This document shows, piece after piece, positions 1 through 7,632 of a stretch of DNA of 40,285 nt. The stretch lies in the NCBI GenBank assembly GCA_900542035.1, contig UQMJ01000027.1:1-40285 (forward strand). The letters run 5' to 3'. Position 1 is the stretch's first letter. The number at the start of each line of letters is the position of its first letter. The position numbers were made by a program, and so were the translations under genes. The notes under the pieces were generated by a model. The model saw only the letters and a list, made by a program, of their open reading frames with translations, did not search any database and was not told where the DNA came from. Source of the DNA: an uncultured Clostridium sp. Lineage in GTDB: Bacteria; Bacillota; Clostridia; Lachnospirales; Lachnospiraceae.

Positions 1-1854
1 ATGTTAGATACCTTGCTGGGAGAAAGAATTGCGCTGTGTGACGCAGGGGTAGGAATTGGCAAGACGTATGCCTATCTGGTAGCTTGCGTGTTGATGCAGA
101 AATATTCCATACTAATGGAACGAAACAGCCTGCCAAAACAGCATCCGGTGGTAGTATCCACTTCCAGCATTGCCTTGCAAAAAGCGATCTTGTCCGAATA
201 TGTTCCGTTTTTATCAAGAGTTTTGGTAGAACAGGGCATTATTCAGACACCACTTCGGGCAGTGGTACGGAAAGGAAAAGAACATTTTGTTTGTGATAAC
301 AGGCTGGAACGAAGAATCGAGGCTATCCGTCACAAGCAGAAGAACGCAGTCCAAAGAGAAGCACTGCTGTCTCTGCGGAAACATTATGATATGGATACCG
401 TAAAGGATTTGAGTGGGTTTGACAGAAGGCTGGTGTGTGTGCCGAAGTTCTGCCCAAGAGAATGTCCGGGCAGGCAGATGTGCCGCTATCAGAGATACTT
501 GGAAGAATCCAAAAAGCAGGATGTGTTCCTTCAGATTTGTAATCACAATTATTTACTGGCAGATGCATTCCACCGGAGGGAAGAGTATAAACCATTGCTG
601 GCGGATTACCGGGCTTTGGTAGTGGATGAAGCACATAAACTTCCGGAGGCGGCCAGGCAGATGTTTGGGAAGAATTTATGTATGGATGATATCCGGGAGA
701 TCGCTTATTATCTGGAACGGGAACATCAAAATGTGGAAGCCCGAACTTTAAAAGCCGGGATGTATAGTATTTTTACGATTATCAGGGAAAGTCACATGTT
801 TTCCCATGGTATAAAGGAAAATTTTCAGTTGACCGGAGAATGCGAATTTTGTTTATGGGAGGGAATCCAGATGATTGAAAGAATGATGGAACAGCTAAAG
901 GGAGTAGTACCAAAGTGGGTGTTAAACAGACTTCAGGAGGCAAAAGAAGTACTAGAGTGTTTTTTACAGAAAAATTCTAAGTATGTACTCCATCTGCGTA
1001 TGGATAAAGAAAAGATTCCGGTCTTATGCGCAGCCAGCCGGGAGATTCCACAGCTCTTGCGGGAAATGCTGTGGGATCGGGAACAGGCACTGTCTGTTAT
1101 TTTGACCAGTGGAACTTTGAAAGCAGGAAAAGGATTTGCACGTACTTTGCAGATGACCGGACTGGAAGGACGTACAGATGTACAGTCTTATGTGGCAGAA
1201 TCCCCGTTTGCGTATGAAGAAAACTGTCTGTTATATCTTCCAAAAACTTTGCGGAAGTGTAAAAGGGGAAGCAGGGAAGAAGCTGAGATGGTGGCAGGCC
1301 AGATCCATTCCCTGATCTGTTCTACTTACGGGCATACGCTGGTCTTGTTCACTTCCTATACATTGATGGGAAGCGTGTACCAGATATTAAGGGATGGGAT
1401 TCCCTTTCCGATGGTAGAAGTATGGAGACATTCCCAGGAAGAAATCCTGCGGTTTAAGACGATGGAGAATGCGGTGCTGTTTGCAGCCGGATCCTGTTGG
1501 GAAGGGGTGGACTTTCCGGGGGATATGGTATCTTCGCTGATTATCGTGAAGCTGCCTTTTGCAGTGCCAGATCCTATCAGCGAGGCGGAGAAAGAAACCT
1601 ATGAATCATTGGAAGATTATATCCAGGCGATTATTGTGCCGGATATGCAGAAGAAACTGCGGCAAGGGTTTGGACGTGCCATCCGGACAGAAACAGATAC
1701 CTGTGTGGTTTCTATTTTAGATTTTCGGGCTGTAAAAGGCGGAAAGTATCATGAAGATGTGATGTGTGCCCTTCCACCCTGTCAGATGGCTGAAGAATTG
1801 AGAGAGGTGCAGGATTTTATCCGCAGCCGGAAAGGTGTGGAATACTATTTGTAA
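1..1854 (+). CDS. DinG/XPD-family ATP-dependent DNA helicase, probably 5'-truncated by the window edge
   Basis: Superfamily 2 helicase of the Rad3/XPD/DinG group, which unwinds DNA 5'-3' using ATP. Visible motifs are a Walker A variant GVGIGKT (residues 16-22), DEAH at 209-212, and a C-terminal motif VI QGFGRAIR. Four cysteines, at about 98 and in the cluster at 146-161 (C146, C151, C155, C161 area), are placed like the 4Fe-4S ligands of XPD/DinG. Walker A lies only 16 residues from the first ATG, so the Q-like region normally found before it is missing and the true start is probably upstream of the window. It stops 178 bp before the recombinase operon on the same strand. Because the right flank of the mobile region is a broken ABC ATPase whose 5' half is not in view, I infer that this helicase lies inside the outer mobile element. 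It could instead be a chromosomal neighbour. Confidence 0.85.
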   Translation: MLDTLLGERIALCDAGVGIGKTYAYLVACVLMQKYSILMERNSLPKQHPVVVSTSSIALQKAILSEYVPFLSRVLVEQGIIQTPLRAVVRKGKEHFVCDNRLERRIEAIRHKQKNAVQREALLSLRKHYDMDTVKDLSGFDRRLVCVPKFCPRECPGRQMCRYQRYLEESKKQDVFLQICNHNYLLADAFHRREEYKPLLADYRALVVDEAHKLPEAARQMFGKNLCMDDIREIAYYLEREHQNVEARTLKAGMYSIFTIIRESHMFSHGIKENFQLTGECEFCLWEGIQMIERMMEQLKGVVPKWVLNRLQEAKEVLECFLQKNSKYVLHLRMDKEKIPVLCAASREIPQLLREMLWDREQALSVILTSGTLKAGKGFARTLQMTGLEGRTDVQSYVAESPFAYEENCLLYLPKTLRKCKRGSREEAEMVAGQIHSLICSTYGHTLVLFTSYTLMGSVYQILRDGIPFPMVEVWRHSQEEILRFKTMENAVLFAAGSCWEGVDFPGDMVSSLIIVKLPFAVPDPISEAEKETYESLEDYIQAIIVPDMQKKLRQGFGRAIRTETDTCVVSILDFRAVKGGKYHEDVMCALPPCQMAEELREVQDFIRSRKGVEYYL

Positions 1855-2032
1855 CAGGAAAAATCCCCTTTCCAGCCTTGTTGCTTGTGCTTCATTTTTG
1901 GACATTTTTACAGGAAAAGTTTAGTACAGTTTTTGAGGTGGTTTTGGAGGGATTGTTGGTATTGATGAATAGCTATTTTGGCATGAAGTGGATATACTGT
2001 GTATAGCGTTAGAGGAAAGGACGGTGAGCAAA

Positions 2033-3148
2033 ATGGCACGATATGCAGTGGAACATATCTGGGAAGGAAAACAGGAATATTTTTTAATCCGGGATCATCA
2101 GAGCTGGCAGATGGTGCTGCTCCCGTCCAAGTATCTGACGCATTTGATTCGAGCAAACCGTTCCCCGAATACCGTTGGCCGCAGGGCAAAATCCATCCGG
2201 TTCTATCTGGAATATTTGGATGAAAAAGAGATGGAACTGTCCCAGGTAGCGGAACTGGAATTCCAGGAACAGTATGAACATTATGTGGGATTTCTCCACT
2301 GGCTGAAAGCCGGAAACCATTTGCATGAAAAGAAAGAGAAACTGCCAAGCAATAAAACCTGCAATGCGTACTTAAAAGACGTGTTCAGGTTTTTCTGTTT
2401 TTTAGAGCTGGAAGCAGATATGGAAAGGCTGAAAGTGCTATATTATGACAGCTTTACCACTCATGATTCCATCGGTGTAAAACGGAAGCTGCGGTTCCGG
2501 TCATTCAATGGCTATCTGAAAGAGGAAGAACGAAATGTCCGTCCGGCAGAGCATCAGGAGATTTTGGAACTTTTGAAGCAGTGTACCAACTGCAGGGACC
2601 AGCTTCTGATCATGCTGCTGGCAGAGACCGGATACCGGATCGGCGAGATTTTAGGTGTAAATTATACCAGAGATATTGATTATGAAAGACACACCATCCG
2701 GGTATTCTTCCGGGATGACAATGAGAACAAGGCAAGGGCGAAGAATGCGGCGTACCGAAGATCCAAAGTCAGTGATGCCACCTTCCAGTTTTTACTGTTT
2801 TATTTGTCCAAGTACCGGGAATTTCTGCAACACCAGCCGATGCTGTTTGTAAACATCGAAGGAGAGACGAAAGGAAAGGCACTGCAGGTGGATGCAGTTT
2901 ACCGGATGCTGGAGCGGATGGAGAAAAAGACAGGCATCCATACGACGCCCCATATGTTACGGAGATACTTCGGAAATATGAGGCGGGATGCCGGATGGCC
3001 ACTGGAAATGATCAGTGAGGCATATGGACATAAGCACATCGATACGACCATCAAATATCTGAACCTTGTAGATGACCAGCTTATGGAAGCCAGCGACCAA
3101 TATTATGCAAAACATTCTGCCCTTTATGATGTGGAGAAACTCCTGTAG
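2033..3148 (+). CDS. Tyrosine recombinase A (Tn554 TnpA-like integrase)
   Basis: Site-specific tyrosine recombinase, first of three in one operon. With the start at ATG 2033 it is 371 aa, close to the 361 aa of Tn554 TnpA. All catalytic positions are visible: R202 in TGYRIGE, H307-x-x-R310 in HMLRR, H333 in GHKH, and nucleophile Y342 in IKYLNL. The N-terminal half looks like a SAM-like core-binding domain. I chose ATG 2033 because the purine-rich AGAGGAAAGG at 2011-2020 sits upstream. In-frame GTG 2024 is an alternative, and GTG 1988 has no good ribosome site. Its stop (3146-3148) is embedded in the AGGAGG that serves the next recombinase, so the two are translationally linked. It appears intact. 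Confidence 0.9.
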   Translation: MARYAVEHIWEGKQEYFLIRDHQSWQMVLLPSKYLTHLIRANRSPNTVGRRAKSIRFYLEYLDEKEMELSQVAELEFQEQYEHYVGFLHWLKAGNHLHEKKEKLPSNKTCNAYLKDVFRFFCFLELEADMERLKVLYYDSFTTHDSIGVKRKLRFRSFNGYLKEEERNVRPAEHQEILELLKQCTNCRDQLLIMLLAETGYRIGEILGVNYTRDIDYERHTIRVFFRDDNENKARAKNAAYRRSKVSDATFQFLLFYLSKYREFLQHQPMLFVNIEGETKGKALQVDAVYRMLERMEKKTGIHTTPHMLRRYFGNMRRDAGWPLEMISEAYGHKHIDTTIKYLNLVDDQLMEASDQYYAKHSALYDVEKLL

Positions 3149-3160
3149 GAGGTGAAGAAC

Positions 3161-4223
3161 ATGCCCGCTTATCAATTACATATTTATGAACAGCAGGAAG
3201 AGCGGGAAGCACTGGAACAAAAAATCTGTGAACAGGTGGATGCCTGCACAGAGGTAAATGGGAAAATACGAAACAGGGTAAAGAAATTCCTGATAGAAGA
3301 GGGGATTACCGACATTTCGGAAATGGACGTAGCCCTAAGGCTCCGATACGAAGAATATCTGGAAAAGAACGAAACCGTCCATGCACCGATTACCTGCCTG
3401 CGGGGATTTGACAGAATTTTCCTTCATCAGATGAAAGAAGAGATGCAGACACTGGCAGGGCGAAGAAACTATACTACCGAGTATCGTGATCAATGGATGT
3501 GCCTCACCTATTATCCGGAGATTGAGATAGCAGAATCTTTTCTGACCAGCAAAGATGGAAAGGAACTGCTATGGGATTTTACACTGGAGTGTCCCCAAAA
3601 TTTGAAGATGCAGATTTTTACAGTGCTGAAAGAGGTGATCCATACCTACAAAGGCCGTTACAGAAAAGAGAAACTGCTGGCACTGCAAAGGCTCTATCAA
3701 TTTTGTGCGAAGCAACAAGTAGCTGATATTGAGATAATGACACTGGCCAAAGAACAGCAATTTGAGCAGGAACTCTCAGAACATTTTAGAGGGGAAAAGA
3801 AAAGTGCTGTGTTTGGTATCCTGCGGATGAGCAGAAAAATCCTATTTTTACAGGCACCGGAAATTCATTGGAATGCGAATGTGTGGTTTTTGGAACGTTT
3901 CCATTTTTCCAGAGAACGAATGAATCCAAGCAAGCCCGTGGAATGGGTATCCTTTAAAGAGGTGAACAACCTAGAAAATCAAAAGATTTTGCAAAAATAT
4001 CTGCGGTACCTGTTTGGAATCACAGATTTATCTATCAGTACCATCCGAATCAAGCTGCTGGAACTTCGTACATTCCTGGTACATTTCAATGGAGAAGAAA
4101 AGCCAATCTATGAAGTGGAAGCAGAGAAGATTCAGAGATATCTGGAATCCGTTCAGAGACAGGATACCCGTGAAAAGACAGCAAATGGAAGAGTTTTCGG
4201 TTACAAGGAAGTATATTTCTTGA
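3161..4223 (+). pseudogene. Tyrosine recombinase B, N-terminal part, interrupted by a 6.9-kb insertion
   Basis: This is the 5' portion of the second recombinase of the operon, about 354 residues of the N-terminal and core-binding region with no catalytic residues. ATG 3161 is preceded by AGGAGG at 3147-3152, which makes it a better start than GTG 3152. The reading frame runs into the inserted element and stops at 4349-4351, giving a useless tail. At 4221-4225 the sequence TGATT matches TGATT at 11121-11125. Joining there gives ...KEVYFLILQFYNFL... in frame with the downstream fragment. The rejoined protein is 588 aa, similar in size to Tn554 TnpB (630 aa). In the present configuration no complete recombinase B can be made. 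Confidence 0.88.
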
Positions 4224-4226
4224 TTA

Positions 4227-4264
4227 GGCGGTATAGCCCCCACAAGGGCTATGCCGTCTTTTCC
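4227..4264. terminator. Hairpin terminator at the left end of the inner element
   Basis: A 13-bp stem, 4227-4239 (GGCGGTATAGCCC) with 4246-4258 (GGGCTATGCCGTC), has a 6-nt loop and two wobble positions. On the plus strand it is followed by TTTTCC. The serine recombinase stop codon (4249-4251, minus strand) lies inside the stem. It would end recombinase transcripts and probably also block transcription entering from the interrupted recombinase B. Confidence 0.7.
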
Positions 4265-5901
4265 TGTTTCGCTGTTGTTTTCTGTTCTGTTTGCGGGTCA
4301 GTCGGCAAATGGATTTCTCCCACAAAGTTAAAGACAATATCTACTTTCTGAAAACGCTTGCCCTCTCTCTTTTCCGGCGCGTGGACGACGATTTTCTTGA
4401 TAAACTCATTGACGATAGCGGGCGTCAATTCTGTTATGCCCACATACTTGCGGATAATAGCGGCGAAACTGTCAAAATCGCTTTTATTCTGTTCGTAGGT
4501 ATCGACTTCTTTCTGTTCCGCGTTTATCTTTTCCGCCAATTCCCTCTGTTCCGCTTCATACTCTGCGGACAGCTTCAAAAATCGGTCATGGCTGATTGTG
4601 CCATTGATGTCGTCCTCATAAATCCGCTTAAAAATCCGGTCAAGTTCCGCAATCCGTTTTTTCGCCTGTCCGACTTCACGCCGTTTGCGCTTCATATCCT
4701 TTTCCGCTTCATCAAACCGCTGTTTCTGTATCAGTTCCATAAAAGCAGTGATGTCCTCGTAGAACATGGTAGTTACGGCAAATATCTGATTGAGAACGAT
4801 TTTCCGCAAGACTTTCTCTCTGATGAAATGCGCCGTACAATCTCCCGTATTGCTTTTGTATCTTGCACAGCGGTAATGGTCTTGTGAGCCGTCAAAATTC
4901 TTGCAGGTGGCAAAGTGAAGTTTACTACCGCAATCCGCACAAAATACCAAGCCGGAGAACATTCCCTGTCGCTCTGCTTTTGTGGGGCGGCGTTTGTTCG
5001 CTCTCAACTCCTGCACCCGTTCAAAGACAGCTTCTTCAACGATTGCTTCATGGGTATCGCGGAAAATTGCCTGCTGTTCTTTTGTGGTAGGAATACGCTT
5101 TTTCAACTTGTGGGATTTTGAATAGCTTTTGAAGTTTACCGTATGCCCGCAGTAGTCCATACGCTCTAAAATGCCAACAATCGTGCTGTCCTGCCAATTA
5201 TACGGATTATCAGGGAGTGACTTTCCCTTTTTCTTTGCATAATATGCCTTTGCTATCAGCACATTGTCTGCTTTTAGGATTTTTGCTATCCGCATAGGTC
5301 CGTTTCCGGCAACGCATAAATCAAAAATCCGCTTTACCACAGCGGCGGCTTCTTCGTCCACAATCCACTTCTTTTTGTCGTTGGGGTCTACCTTGTAGCC
5401 GTAAGGCGGCTTTGTCAGATGTTCCCCCGCCATGCCCTGCGCTTTCTTGATTGCCCGTACCTTTTTGCTGGTATCTTTTGCGTAAAAATCGTTGAACAGG
5501 TTACGGAAAGGGGTAAAATCATTGTCGCCCTTTGCACTGTCTACGCCGTCATTGATTGCGATATACCGCACATCTCTTTCCACGAAAAAGATTTCCGTAT
5601 AGTAGCCGACTTTCAGATAGTCGCGCCCCAAGCGTGACATATCCTTGACTATAACCGTTGCCACATTTCCGGCTTCAATCTCCGCTATCATGCGGTTAAA
5701 ATTCGGGCGGTCAAACGTTACGCCGGAAACACCGTCGTCAATGAAAAATACCGGATTTGAAAATCCGTTGTCTGCGGCATATTTAGACAAAACGGCTTTC
5801 TGATTGACAATGCTGTTACTATCCCCGTCGAGCGCGTCCTCTTGACTTAAACGGGCGTATAATGCTGTTATCTGTTCGGGCTTATAGGTATTTGCTGTCA
5901 T
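4249..5901 (-). CDS. Large serine recombinase (TnpX/TndX-like)
   Basis: Integrase/excisionase of the inner element, 550 aa, belonging to the large serine recombinases that cut and rejoin DNA through a serine linkage at a dinucleotide core. Seen: the N-terminal resolvase domain with catalytic serine in YARLSQED (S19) and the conserved DMSRLGRDYLK segment, then a recombinase domain (KPPYGYKVD), a zinc ribbon (CADCGSKL followed by CARY and GDC), and a C-terminal coiled-coil rich in K, R and E. The start at 5901 has AGGAGG 7 nt upstream. The ATG at 5907 is in frame but only one base from that site, although it overlaps the upstream stop as ATGA. The gene points toward the element end, the usual place for TnpX-type recombinases. 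It looks intact. Confidence 0.93.
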   Translation of the reverse strand: MTANTYKPEQITALYARLSQEDALDGDSNSIVNQKAVLSKYAADNGFSNPVFFIDDGVSGVTFDRPNFNRMIAEIEAGNVATVIVKDMSRLGRDYLKVGYYTEIFFVERDVRYIAINDGVDSAKGDNDFTPFRNLFNDFYAKDTSKKVRAIKKAQGMAGEHLTKPPYGYKVDPNDKKKWIVDEEAAAVVKRIFDLCVAGNGPMRIAKILKADNVLIAKAYYAKKKGKSLPDNPYNWQDSTIVGILERMDYCGHTVNFKSYSKSHKLKKRIPTTKEQQAIFRDTHEAIVEEAVFERVQELRANKRRPTKAERQGMFSGLVFCADCGSKLHFATCKNFDGSQDHYRCARYKSNTGDCTAHFIREKVLRKIVLNQIFAVTTMFYEDITAFMELIQKQRFDEAEKDMKRKRREVGQAKKRIAELDRIFKRIYEDDINGTISHDRFLKLSAEYEAEQRELAEKINAEQKEVDTYEQNKSDFDSFAAIIRKYVGITELTPAIVNEFIKKIVVHAPEKREGKRFQKVDIVFNFVGEIHLPTDPQTEQKTTAKQEKTA

Positions 5902-5903
5902 GT

Positions 5904-6161
5904 TCATTCCTCCTGTAATGAACGCCCGACAGACAGGTTGCTATCTCCATTATAGCGGACTTCTTTTTCTTTGTCAGTAGGCGTTTTGACGGTTTCTGAT
6001 TTTATAAGCCGCTTCATTTTGTCGTAGAGCCGTTCCGAGCCGCCGCAAGAGGTAGACACTTCATAGAACGTACCGCCGATTTTGTAAGTGACTGTTTCAT
6101 TTGCCGGATTGCCCCGTTTGGGCTTAAATTCTGCTGTTTCCTGTTCCTGCTTCCTTTCCAT
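5904..6161 (-). CDS. TnpW-like transposon-encoded small protein
   Basis: An 85-aa protein immediately upstream of the serine recombinase on the same strand, its stop just upstream of the recombinase start. The central segment TVTYKIGGTFYEVST, followed by SERLYDKMKRLI, resembles the TnpW family (small proteins of Tn4451-type elements with the pattern IGxTxYxVxxxF...KxxRLI). The function of TnpW is not established; it is a recombinase-linked accessory. I start it at 6161 (MERKQEQ) because that residue begins the charged, family-like part. The same frame is open further upstream to 6407, but that stretch is low-complexity and contains the direct repeats listed separately. Confidence 0.7.
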   Translation of the reverse strand: MERKQEQETAEFKPKRGNPANETVTYKIGGTFYEVSTSCGGSERLYDKMKRLIKSETVKTPTDKEKEVRYNGDSNLSVGRSLQEE

Positions 6162-6525
6162 TCCTTTCCCGTCCTTTCCTTGTTTTGTAATGTGATAAGT
6201 TTCGTAGCAAGCATAGGAAAAGAGTACCCTTTTCCGAAAATGCCCTGCATTTTGCTTGTTGGGAAGTATCCCAAACCCTCTGAAAATCCTTTCACTACCT
6301 ACTACACCGCACAAGGCGATTTTGCCGAAGTTTTGAAAGAAATTTTTCAAAAAGTTTTTCTCACTTCCTACTACGGAGGACGCGCCGGAAATGCCAAAGA
6401 TATGCAAAAGAAAAACGCCGCAATCTGCGACGCTTCAATTATTTCATACAAACAAAATGAGAGATTTTTATTCTCATATTTTGCTATTCTTTTTTGCAGT
6501 AGCATATTAAATTTTACAACGTAGA
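6162..6525. other. Intergenic region between TnpW-like gene and TetR gene, with direct repeats
   Basis: About 360 bp between divergent genes with no convincing gene. It holds two copies of CACT(A/T)CCTACTAC, at 6293-6305 and 6362-6374, 69 bp apart. They lie where the promoter of tnpW and the recombinase should be and could be regulator or recombinase binding sites (inference). A weak hairpin ATGAGA...TCTCAT lies near 6460-6480, with A/T-rich flanks. Confidence 0.4.
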
Positions 6526-6599
6526 ATAAATACCGTCGGAATGTATATTGACAAAACTGAGCATTTTGATTATACTAAATACATACCAAACGAATGAAA
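6526..6599 (+). promoter_or_regulatory. tetR promoter with TetR-type operator boxes
   Basis: A consensus-grade sigma-A promoter, TTGACA (6548-6553), 17-bp spacer, TATACT (6571-6576). A 21-bp box, ATAAATACCGTCGGAATGTAT at 6526-6546, abuts the -35 and matches 18 of 21 bases of a second box upstream of the exporter genes (7344-7364). A partial third copy, ATACATACC...AATG, lies just after the -10 (6579-6599). The placement suggests autorepression by the TetR protein. Confidence 0.75.
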
Positions 6600-6620
6600 A
6601 GGGCTGGAGGTGGTTTCTCA

Positions 6621-7268
6621 ATGGCGAGAAATAAATATCCCGAAGTAACCGTTGAAAAGATATTGGAAGTATCACAGCGGCTATTCATAGAAAAGGGCTA
6701 TGATAATACAACTATTCAAGACATTGTAAATGAGCTTGGAGGATTGACTAAAGGAGCGATTTATCATCACTTCAAATCGAAAGAGGAAATTATTGACGCA
6801 TTGGGGGAAAAACTCTTTTTTGACAATAACCCGTTTGTTACCGTACAAAAGCAAAAGAACTTAAACGGTCTGCAAAAAATGCGTGAGGTCATTAAGCTAA
6901 ACCATATAGATATTGATAGAACAGAACTTGGAAAACAAAGTATTCCTCTTTTGAAAAATCCCCGTTTGTTAGCAGAACTGGCTGACACAAACAGAAAATT
7001 GATTGCACCGCTTTGGTTACAGCTTATTCAAGAGGGAATAGCAGACGGTTCTATCAAAACCGACTATGCAAAAGAACTTTCAGAACTTTTGCCATTGCTT
7101 ACAAATTTTTGGTTAATTCCGTCGGTCTATCCCACAACTCCGAAAGAATTACTTTCAAAGTTTGCTTTCATTAAGTACCTGTTGGATAGTATGAACTTAC
7201 CGATTATTGATGATGAAATTTTCGGTATAGCACAGAATTACTTTGAACACTTAAATGTAGGCGAGTAA
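6621..7268 (+). CDS. TetR/AcrR-family transcriptional repressor
   Basis: A 215-aa regulator starting at ATG 6621 behind GGAGG. The N-terminal TetR helix-turn-helix is clear: about residues 10-60 contain RLFIEKGYDNTTIQDIV, the glycine-rich turn GGLTKGAIYHHF and KSKEEI. The C-terminal ligand domain is of normal length and not diagnostic. It lies at the head of an exporter cassette and shares operator-like boxes with it, so the natural reading is a ligand-responsive repressor of its own gene and of the small protein and ABC exporter downstream. It is separated from them by a strong terminator, so the two units are transcribed separately. The ligand is unknown. Confidence 0.92.
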   Translation: MARNKYPEVTVEKILEVSQRLFIEKGYDNTTIQDIVNELGGLTKGAIYHHFKSKEEIIDALGEKLFFDNNPFVTVQKQKNLNGLQKMREVIKLNHIDIDRTELGKQSIPLLKNPRLLAELADTNRKLIAPLWLQLIQEGIADGSIKTDYAKELSELLPLLTNFWLIPSVYPTTPKELLSKFAFIKYLLDSMNLPIIDDEIFGIAQNYFEHLNVGE

Positions 7269-7303
7269 ATAAAATTGCCTTGAAAAAGGCAGTTTTATTT
7301 TCA
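7268..7303 (+). terminator. Rho-independent terminator after tetR
   Basis: Stem 7268-7281 (AATAAAATTGCCTT) pairs with 7286-7299 (AAGGCAGTTTTATT) apart from one wobble, with a GAAA tetraloop and a T-rich tail. It starts at the tetR stop codon. Confidence 0.85.
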
Positions 7304-7343
7304 AACATTACATTCATTCGTAAGGTATTATTTTTTTCAACAT

Positions 7344-7364
7344 ATACATACCGTCTTAATGTAT
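7344..7364 (+). promoter_or_regulatory. TetR-type operator upstream of the exporter cassette
   Basis: The 21-bp box ATACATACCGTCTTAATGTAT has perfect 6-bp inverted arms (ATACAT...ATGTAT) and is followed by AAAGGAG and the ATG of the small membrane protein. It matches the box at the tetR promoter, so the same repressor probably controls both units. A -10/-35 pair is not obvious in the A/T-rich sequence just upstream. Confidence 0.7.
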
Positions 7365-7378
7365 GAAAGGAGAATACT

Positions 7379-7618
7379 ATGTCAAACTTAGACCAAAAAA
7401 TCGAAAATGCTGCAAACAAAATTGAAGTTGCCGCAAATGAAGCATGGAAAAAGCGGTCATTCCGCATTGTATCTAAGTCTATATCTGCTGCGGCAGAAAT
7501 TGGACTGATAATAGGAGCTGCACACTTATCTGAAAAAGGCTATAAATCAACAGCTACTTGTCTGTTTGCTTTGGGTGCGACAGGGCTTGTTTGTGATTTG
7601 ATATTCAACAGAAAATAG
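7379..7618 (+). CDS. Small membrane protein of the exporter cassette, function unknown
   Basis: A 79-aa protein with a good AAAGGAG site. Residues 1-34 are charged and helical (NLDQKIENAANKIEVAANEAWKKR). They are followed by two short hydrophobic stretches, about 37-52 and 57-75, that fit a helical hairpin in the membrane. I do not recognise a family. It sits directly after the TetR-type operator and 14 bp before the ABC exporter, so it is very likely co-transcribed with it and could be a small accessory subunit, but nothing in the sequence proves that. Confidence 0.7.
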   Translation: MSNLDQKIENAANKIEVAANEAWKKRSFRIVSKSISAAAEIGLIIGAAHLSEKGYKSTATCLFALGATGLVCDLIFNRK

Positions 7619-7632
7619 GAGGACACCGCTGT

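Noticed and set aside
6162..6407. N-terminal extension of the TnpW-like protein to 6407
   Set aside because: The extension is low-complexity, contains the direct repeats, and has no family resemblance. Such proteins usually start near the MERK-like charged segment.
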